From CAXGUU01 sp964012875 (GTDB lineage Bacteria > Pseudomonadota > Gammaproteobacteria > Ga0077536): a stretch of 12,389 nt of DNA. A program made the position numbers and the translations under genes. Shown in pieces: positions 7,788 to 12,389 of this stretch. A model generated the notes under the pieces. It had not been told where the DNA came from, ran no database searches, and worked only from the letters and a program-made list of their open reading frames with translations. Each line of letters starts with the position of its first letter. Position 1 is the first letter of the stretch. The stretch is taken from the NCBI GenBank assembly GCA_964012875.1, contig CAXGUU010000065.1, positions 1 to 12,389 of the forward strand, in the 5' to 3' direction.

Positions 7788-7857
7788 TTGGTATCAGGCG
7801 TCTTTTTCTGGTCAGGCCCAGGTCGCTGTAACCGTAGCAGTGCGGTCCTGATACCAA
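7788..7857 (-). other. 11-bp inverted repeat spanning the gamma-beta gene junction
   Basis: TTGGTATCAGG at 7788-7798 is the exact reverse complement of CCTGATACCAA at 7847-7857, separated by 48 bases. One arm is inside the end of the gamma-subunit gene; the other is in the gap before the beta-subunit gene, about 60 bases upstream of its ATG. The stop codon of the gamma gene (7812-7814) lies in the loop. In mRNA this could form a long-looped stem that ribosomes reaching the gamma stop would disrupt. A role in balancing subunit expression is only a suggestion. Confidence 0.35.
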
Positions 7858-8375
7858 TCTTCAGCTTCGTCATCGAGCGGTTGCCCGAGGTAATCGCGGT
7901 AGAACATATCCAGATCCGGCAGCATTTCGAATACGATCGGGTAGCCCGGGGCAACGACTTCCACGGCATGCTGGGTCGCGCATGACGGACAGAAAAATTC
8001 CCGGATTTCCTGCCAGCCAGCTTCGGGAACCGCCGGTGCCGGGTCGTAGACCTCGGCCATCTCGACCTGTGTTTTACGCGTGCGCACCTTGCACCGCAGT
8101 TTCCAGTTCTCCCGATAATCGCCAAAATTGTGGCCGCACTCGCATTGAGTCACGCGCTGGCCCTTTTCTTTTTGAACGATATAAAGCTTGTCGCCGAGGC
8201 GGAGCAGTATGCGGTCGTCAAATGCAACGCGCTCCTGCAGCACTGCGATATATTTAAAGAACCGGTCTTTATCCTTACGCGGCAGTTTCAGCAGGCGTTC
8301 GGCGTTGTCATCATCAATGGTGCCGTCGACCAGTTGTCGGATGAGATCGATATCAACGTTCACTCCGTCGCTCAT
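7812..8375 (-). CDS. acxC: Acetone-carboxylase-type gamma subunit
   Basis: A 187-residue small subunit matching acetone carboxylase gamma (about 168 residues in Xanthobacter). In the known enzyme gamma completes the alpha2-beta2-gamma2 complex and carries zinc. Seen: LVDGTID near the start (15-21), an F..YI.VLQERV.FDD.ILL segment (40-58), the cysteine cluster CECGH (78-82), DYRENWKL (86-93), and FFCPSCATQH (127-136) followed by PGYPI and LPDLDMFY. Cys78, Cys80, Cys129 and Cys132 are the likely zinc ligands. The C-terminus extends about 20 residues past the family core. Its ATG (8375) is three bases after the TAA of the alpha gene, with a GAGGA site inside the end of that gene, so translation is probably coupled. 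This subunit is what best separates the cluster from oxoprolinases and hydantoinases. The symbol is by homology; the true ketone may not be acetone. Confidence 0.9.
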   Translation of the reverse strand: MSDGVNVDIDLIRQLVDGTIDDDNAERLLKLPRKDKDRFFKYIAVLQERVAFDDRILLRLGDKLYIVQKEKGQRVTQCECGHNFGDYRENWKLRCKVRTRKTQVEMAEVYDPAPAVPEAGWQEIREFFCPSCATQHAVEVVAPGYPIVFEMLPDLDMFYRDYLGQPLDDEAEDWYQDRTATVTATWA

Positions 8376-8378
8376 CGG

Positions 8379-10619
8379 TTATTCCTCGGCAATGGCGAAG
8401 TCACAGCCCAGCTGCCAGAACGAAACGAACTCGTTGTGAAACTTGTCGAAGCTCAGGCTTTGGGCATACATCTCGCGGACTTCCGGCGCAAAGTCGACCT
8501 GTTCAATTGTTTTGCGCTCATTGATCCACCAGTCGCGAACGTCGACAGACTCATCGAGACGCGCCCGCCTGAGCGTCTGACGTTTCTGCTCTGTCGCGGC
8601 GAGGTCGACGATCCATTCGCCATCGGCGTTTTCCGCGGCAACCACGCCATGCATGCGGCTCACGAACTCGTAGCTCGGGCACGTGCCCGAATTCAGATCA
8701 TCGGCGACCGACAGCGGATCGCGATCGAGCGGATCGCCCCATCCACCTGACGATCCAGCGGCATCAACAAAGAGGTCGTTATTCTGCAGGGCTAGTTCCG
8801 GACAGTCGGTTTTCCACACTTCGAGGTTGTCGACCCTGAGCTGGCCGCGGTCGACCATTTCCAGCAGCTCACGCGCGTCGCGCGGGGTTTCACCCTGCTC
8901 AATCAGTTCGTCGAGGTTGGTGTCGCGCGCGGAAATCATGAAGCTACCCGGCCCCGGGTAGGCGCCACTCATGCCCAGCCCGACTGAGGGCGTGCAGGAC
9001 AAGCCGCCATTAGGCCGGGTCAGTCCCACGTGCTTGCCAGGTTCTACACACCAGTGCACCGCGGAATTGCCCGGGCCGCCGCGGTACTTACCGTAGCCGA
9101 AATACCCGGGCAACAACTTACGGCCGAGGTAGAACAACGGCGGCACGGTTGATTCAAATTCTTCAGCATCACCAATCGTCGCCATCTGCGACCAGGCGGC
9201 CCATACCAGCGGTTCGCCATCCTTGTAACACCACGCACCGCGACCGGTGCCGCCGAGCCACTCAAAGTTGGTGAAACCATAGCTGGTGCCGTCTTCGGTT
9301 GTGCCCTGCCCCTGGAAGGCACCCCAGTTACCGTCGACAGTGAACGCCTCTTCAAGGTAGCCGCGGCTGAACATGGCGCGGCTGACCGAACCAAAGCCAA
9401 TGCTGTTCAGCGCAACGGTCTGAGCCCAAAGGTTGGCGTTGCTGGCGTATTCATTGTCAGGGTTATAAACACTGCCCTTCGGGTAGTGCCGTTGTACGGC
9501 AAGGTCGATGCCGGCAGTGACCTTGGTGTTGTAGGAGAACGAATTGATCATGCCCAGAAAAACGGCGCAATCGACGCCTCCCGGGGTGGCGTTGTAGGAA
9601 TGGTATCCCCACTTCGACGATCCCTCGGCGTCCAGCATCAGGCCTTTCTCATTCGGCTCCACGCTGCCGCGAACATGGATCAGTGTGTTCTTGTCGGCAT
9701 GCGACCAGACGTTTTGCAGGCCTTTGTATTTGACCAGCCTGAAGGCACAACCGTTGTAAGTGCCTGGCACCATGGTTGAACGCATGTTGTCTACGACCAT
9801 GCGTCGGGATTCTTCGATGACTTCGCGAATGGCGCGCTTGTAGTAGTCGATGCCGAATTCTTCGATGAGCTTGTGCGTGGTCTCGTGAATCATGGCGCAG
9901 CCGGCCAGGCGCATCTTGTCATCGAGGATGTTCATGGTCGCTGCCCGCGTGCGCCGCTCCCAGATTGCCTTCCACCACGATTCTTGTTTGAGCTTGCGGC
10001 CGGTGCGCATGGGCGGACACACGAGACCATCCATGAATGTGTCGACGGAAAACGTGGCCCAGGAGCCAGCCACCGGGGCGCCGTTCTCCATCAGATGATT
10101 GATGCCGATAGCCCAGGCTACTATTTCGCCTTCGACCACGATGGGTACGAAGGAGTAGAAATCTCCCGGGTGAGGGACGCCGCCGGTCAGACCGTCGCTG
10201 ACGGCATAAACGTCACCGTCTTCGATACCGTCATTCACGTCATAGTCATTTTCGGCCATGTAGCGAACGGAAACCGGAAAAATGACGGTATGTGAGAGGA
10301 ACCCCAACGACACCGCCAGGGTGTCACCCTCGGGCGTGGCAATGCCCCACAGACATTCGCCCATTTCACGAGACCCCGGACTCGCGGCTACAAATCGCGC
10401 GGATTCTCGTGCTGCCAGCACCGCGGCGTGCAATTTGGCGTAAAAGCGTTCGTACTTGATCGGGTCAGAATCGCGCAGCGAAAGCTCGTCGATGCCGTAA
10501 TAGTGTCCGGTTTCCGTCGTCAGACGATCACGGGTTTCGATCATTTGCCTGAGCGTCGGAACGCCAGGCTTGAGCGTTTGTGCTTCAGCCGAAACGGCTT
10601 CGCGGGCAATAGTAGCCAT
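8379..10619 (-). CDS. Acetone-carboxylase-type alpha subunit (HyuB/hydantoinase B family)
   Basis: A 746-residue HyuB-family subunit, slightly shorter than acetone carboxylase alpha (about 776). In the characterised enzyme alpha holds Mn at the carboxylation site. Seen: GGVPHPGDF at 146-154 and GINH at 172-175, which give His150, Asp153 and His175. As I recall, this is the same triad and numbering as the Mn ligands of Xanthobacter acetone carboxylase. Further marks are GYGKYRGGPG (508-517) and GGWGDPLDRDP (625-635). The ATG at 10619 has GGAG about ten bases upstream. It is the first of the three carboxylase genes, after a 235-base gap from the amidohydrolase gene that contains an inverted repeat. 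Acetophenone or another ketone is as likely a substrate as acetone. The usual acetophenone carboxylase has further subunits that are not seen here. Confidence 0.93.
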   Translation of the reverse strand: MATIAREAVSAEAQTLKPGVPTLRQMIETRDRLTTETGHYYGIDELSLRDSDPIKYERFYAKLHAAVLAARESARFVAASPGSREMGECLWGIATPEGDTLAVSLGFLSHTVIFPVSVRYMAENDYDVNDGIEDGDVYAVSDGLTGGVPHPGDFYSFVPIVVEGEIVAWAIGINHLMENGAPVAGSWATFSVDTFMDGLVCPPMRTGRKLKQESWWKAIWERRTRAATMNILDDKMRLAGCAMIHETTHKLIEEFGIDYYKRAIREVIEESRRMVVDNMRSTMVPGTYNGCAFRLVKYKGLQNVWSHADKNTLIHVRGSVEPNEKGLMLDAEGSSKWGYHSYNATPGGVDCAVFLGMINSFSYNTKVTAGIDLAVQRHYPKGSVYNPDNEYASNANLWAQTVALNSIGFGSVSRAMFSRGYLEEAFTVDGNWGAFQGQGTTEDGTSYGFTNFEWLGGTGRGAWCYKDGEPLVWAAWSQMATIGDAEEFESTVPPLFYLGRKLLPGYFGYGKYRGGPGNSAVHWCVEPGKHVGLTRPNGGLSCTPSVGLGMSGAYPGPGSFMISARDTNLDELIEQGETPRDARELLEMVDRGQLRVDNLEVWKTDCPELALQNNDLFVDAAGSSGGWGDPLDRDPLSVADDLNSGTCPSYEFVSRMHGVVAAENADGEWIVDLAATEQKRQTLRRARLDESVDVRDWWINERKTIEQVDFAPEVREMYAQSLSFDKFHNEFVSFWQLGCDFAIAEE

Positions 10620-10721
10620 ATAGCGAGGTCTCCAAGGGCGCTTCCCCCATCGCGTTTTCAGCCATTAGTCAGGGTGGAAAAGTGATGTGGGGACTGGGTA
10701 CGAGAACTCTATTCACTGCCG

Positions 10722-10764
10722 CCACAAAACGCAATAACTTTCGGAAATCGCACATGTTTTGTGG
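10722..10764 (-). promoter_or_regulatory. 9-bp inverted repeat upstream of the carboxylase alpha gene, candidate operator
   Basis: CCACAAAAC at 10722-10730 and GTTTTGTGG at 10756-10764 are perfect reverse complements with a 25-base AT-richer spacer. It lies in the 235-base gap before the alpha gene, about 100-145 bases upstream of its ATG, where a promoter for the carboxylase genes would be. The arm centres are 34 bases apart, roughly three helical turns, so two dimer half-sites on one face are possible. I found no sigma-54 type GG-N10-GC element that I trust and only poor sigma-70 matches. Confidence 0.35.
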
Positions 10765-10854
10765 GGTTTCCGCCTGGCTGCTGCGTATCGTTCAACGGGC
10801 TTGGATGTGAGTGTCGCTGTGGCGCCCTGAGTCCGTGAAGTCTGCCCGCCCGCG

Positions 10855-12018
10855 CTAGTCGGCCGGGCCAAACATGCGTTCGAAATTCTTATGGTAGAAA
10901 TCAGCCCGGGCCGCTGCGCTGACCTCGGCGCCGGCGAGGAAATTTTCAAAACGTTCAATCGGATTTTTGCTGCCTTCGAAGTGAGGATAGTCGCTGGAAA
11001 ACAAATAAAGCCCAGCGTCGGATTCGCCGATCAGTTGACCGACGTCTTCGTAGACGTAGGGCGTAAACGCAAGCTGCTCCAGCGCAATTTCACTGGGTGT
11101 GCGCGTCAAAGCCGCCAGGTCGGTTTCCTTCTTCCAAATCTTCGCACTCCAGTCGAGACGCCGCAGCCAGCCGGGCACCCACCCGGCGCCCAGCTCGATT
11201 GCCGCTGCGCGAAGCTTACGGTGCCGTTCAAATACACCATCGAAAATCATTGCACCGAGAAACAATTCGGCTCCCTGATGCAGCGCGATCATGTCTTTAC
11301 CGCGCACATTCTCACCGCCGCCCTGCCAATCTTTGGGTATGGGACGGCCGGTATTCATCCACGCCTCGTCGAGTTGGATCGGAACACCGCCCACGTGCAG
11401 CACGACCGGCACCTCGGCCTCGGCCAGCCGGGCCCAGACCGCGTCGAAGGCATCATGCCCTGGCGACCGTCCGCCGCAGGGTTGATGTGCCACCCACGCC
11501 GCGCGTAAACCGAGTCCGATGAGATGTTCGGTTTCAGTGATCGCCAGCTCAGGATTATCCAGCGGCAGGTTTGCCACACCCATCAAACGGTCATCGCCGC
11601 CACAGAATTCGGCCATCGAGCGGTTGTGTGCTGCCGCCGCGCCGTACTTCAGTGCAATATTGTCGCCTTGCAGCGTTTGCAGCGTGCTGAACGTTGCGAA
11701 CACGAGTTGTCGCGCGAAACCCAGTTGGTCGAGCGCATCGCTTCGCTCCGTGGCGTTGAAAGCGCCGAGAGCGCGGTAGCCTTTAGGACCCGCGATAAGA
11801 TTGGGACCCAGGGCTCGCATCGCCGCCACATCAGATGCCCGATGCGCCTCGAGTTGCGCGGCATCCTCGAGGTAGTCCACCGACTTGCCATGATCACCGA
11901 CCAGTAACGGGCCCAGAATTTCACGCGTTGCCGCATCCGCATGGTCTAGGAGGAAATTTGGTCGCTCCATGATATGGCTGTCGGCATCGAGATAGCGACG
12001 GCCTGCGGCGTAAGGCAT
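10855..12018 (-). CDS. Amidohydrolase-2 family (PF04909-type) metal-dependent hydrolase/decarboxylase
   Basis: A 387-residue TIM-barrel metal enzyme. Relatives hydrolyse, hydrate or decarboxylate ring-cleavage and aromatic acids (for example ACMSD and gamma-resorcylate decarboxylase types). The frame is open to 12219, but I choose the ATG at 12018. It has GGAG about eight bases upstream, and the protein then starts MPYAAGRRYLDADSHIMERP, placing the metal motif D-x-H (Asp13, His15) and Glu18 where the family has them; the extra 67 codons upstream are Arg/Ser/Cys-rich and look non-coding. Other marks: VVLHVG with His208, IELGAGWVPGWLRRLD (274-289) and SSDYPH with Asp343. It is the first gene on this strand, 235 bases before the alpha gene, so it may share the transcript or have its own promoter. 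Its reaction is unknown. Confidence 0.92.
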   Translation of the reverse strand: MPYAAGRRYLDADSHIMERPNFLLDHADAATREILGPLLVGDHGKSVDYLEDAAQLEAHRASDVAAMRALGPNLIAGPKGYRALGAFNATERSDALDQLGFARQLVFATFSTLQTLQGDNIALKYGAAAAHNRSMAEFCGGDDRLMGVANLPLDNPELAITETEHLIGLGLRAAWVAHQPCGGRSPGHDAFDAVWARLAEAEVPVVLHVGGVPIQLDEAWMNTGRPIPKDWQGGGENVRGKDMIALHQGAELFLGAMIFDGVFERHRKLRAAAIELGAGWVPGWLRRLDWSAKIWKKETDLAALTRTPSEIALEQLAFTPYVYEDVGQLIGESDAGLYLFSSDYPHFEGSKNPIERFENFLAGAEVSAAARADFYHKNFERMFGPAD

Positions 12019-12105
12019 GGATTGTCTCCGTGAATGTAACCGGGCACCACATGGTCGGCAGATTGTCAGCATTTGTCCAGACCGCGACGTGGCCGCGGCG
12101 CCGGT

Positions 12106-12130
12106 AATTCCGTCAGTGCATAACGGTATT
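12106..12130. promoter_or_regulatory. Imperfect inverted repeat in the divergent promoter region
   Basis: AATTCCGT (12106-12113) and ACGGTATT (12123-12130) form an inverted repeat with one mismatch and a 9-base spacer. It lies between the divergent starts at 12018 and 12207, so it could be an operator for either gene. The 188-base region must hold promoters in both directions, but no strong -35/-10 pair stands out. Support is positional only. Confidence 0.2.
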
Positions 12131-12206
12131 CGGATTAATTCTTTTGCATGCTCATCTCGCGCTTCCACACTACGCGCCCGAATCACGCAGCGCGGAAATC
12201 GTCGAC

Positions 12207-12389
12207 ATGAACGCACCATTGCCCGATTTTATGAACCGAACTAACTCGCAGAACTCGCCCCGATTTGCCGAGATTGAAATGCGTTCGCGCAGGGTTATTG
12301 ATCTGGGGTTGGGTGGCGCCACGCGCCCCATCGTCGCCACGAATTTTCGGCCGGGCGCCGTTGTCTTGCTGCACTTGTTACGACAGCGG
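12207..12389 (+). CDS. Probable PAPS-reductase-like (CysH family) protein, C-terminus beyond the window
   Basis: An ATG at 12207 opens a frame of 61 codons that runs off the window without a stop. The visible end, RPIVATNFRPGAVVLLHLL (residues 40-58), resembles the nucleotide-binding strand-loop-helix of phosphoadenylylsulfate reductases, which often read (S/T)(T/N)FxxxAVLLHL there. That fold reduces PAPS or APS to sulfite in sulfate assimilation, or belongs to related ATP-pyrophosphatases. A GGAA run about ten bases upstream is a weak ribosome site. In-frame ATGs at 12231 and 12279 are alternative starts. It is divergent from the amidohydrolase and has no obvious link to ketone catabolism. 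The call rests on one motif. Confidence 0.6.
   Translation, partial: MNAPLPDFMNRTNSQNSPRFAEIEMRSRRVIDLGLGGATRPIVATNFRPGAVVLLHLLRQR

Noticed and set aside
8130..8750. 206-codon + strand open frame opposite the gamma and alpha genes
   Set aside because: Antisense to two well-supported carboxylase genes, with no recognisable motif; explained by codon bias of the opposite strand.
5557..10619. 5-oxoprolinase or N-methylhydantoinase reading of the HyuA/HyuB pair
   Set aside because: The small cysteine-motif gene between them matches acetone carboxylase gamma, which oxoprolinases and hydantoinases lack.
12019..12219. 67-codon N-terminal extension of the amidohydrolase to an ATG at 12219
   Set aside because: The extension is rich in Arg, Ser and Cys with no family similarity and would overlap the start of the divergent gene. 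The ATG at 12018 has a GGAG site and places the metal motif correctly.

Overview
The window is bacterial, moderately GC-rich and densely coded. Most genes carry Shine-Dalgarno-like starts (GGAG or GAGGA). The gene set (RRM RNA-binding protein, acetone-carboxylase-type enzyme, luciferase-like oxidoreductases, a CysH-like start) would fit a proteobacterium, perhaps a gammaproteobacterium, but nothing here fixes the taxon. The content is an accessory catabolic region. No mobile element, tRNA, rRNA or CRISPR array was seen.

Layout. Bases 1-2771 (+ strand) hold three tandem luciferase-like (LLM) flavin/F420-type oxidoreductases. The first lacks its N-terminus at the window edge, and hairpins or palindromes sit in the two gaps between them. 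A stem-loop at 2787-2813 separates this block from a convergent small RRM protein (2880-3143, minus). A gap of about 490 bases (3144-3637) has no convincing gene. From 12018 down to 3638 everything is on the minus strand, in transcription order: amidohydrolase-2 family enzyme, then three genes matching the subunits of acetone carboxylase (alpha/HyuB, gamma, beta/HyuA), then a fumarylacetoacetate-hydrolase-family enzyme, then a zinc-free quinone-oxidoreductase-like MDR enzyme. At the right edge, on the + strand and divergent from the amidohydrolase, is the first 61 codons of a probable PAPS-reductase-like (CysH) protein.

How the genes may work together. The core is an ATP-dependent ketone carboxylase of the acetone/acetophenone carboxylase family. 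It keeps the alpha-subunit metal triad (His150, Asp153, His175), the two ASKHA-type phosphate motifs of the beta subunit, and the cysteine pairs of the gamma subunit. The subunit order alpha-gamma-beta differs from the beta-alpha-gamma (acxABC) order I know from characterised operons. No sigma-54 activator (AcxR type), CoA-transferase, CoA ligase or thiolase is visible. Instead the carboxylase is followed 15 bases later by a C-C-bond-cleaving FAH-family enzyme and preceded by an amidohydrolase. My inference is that the cluster oxidises (LLM, MDR), carboxylates (Acx-like) and then hydrolyses (FAH, amidohydrolase) an unknown ketone or cyclic compound. The substrate cannot be read from the sequence.
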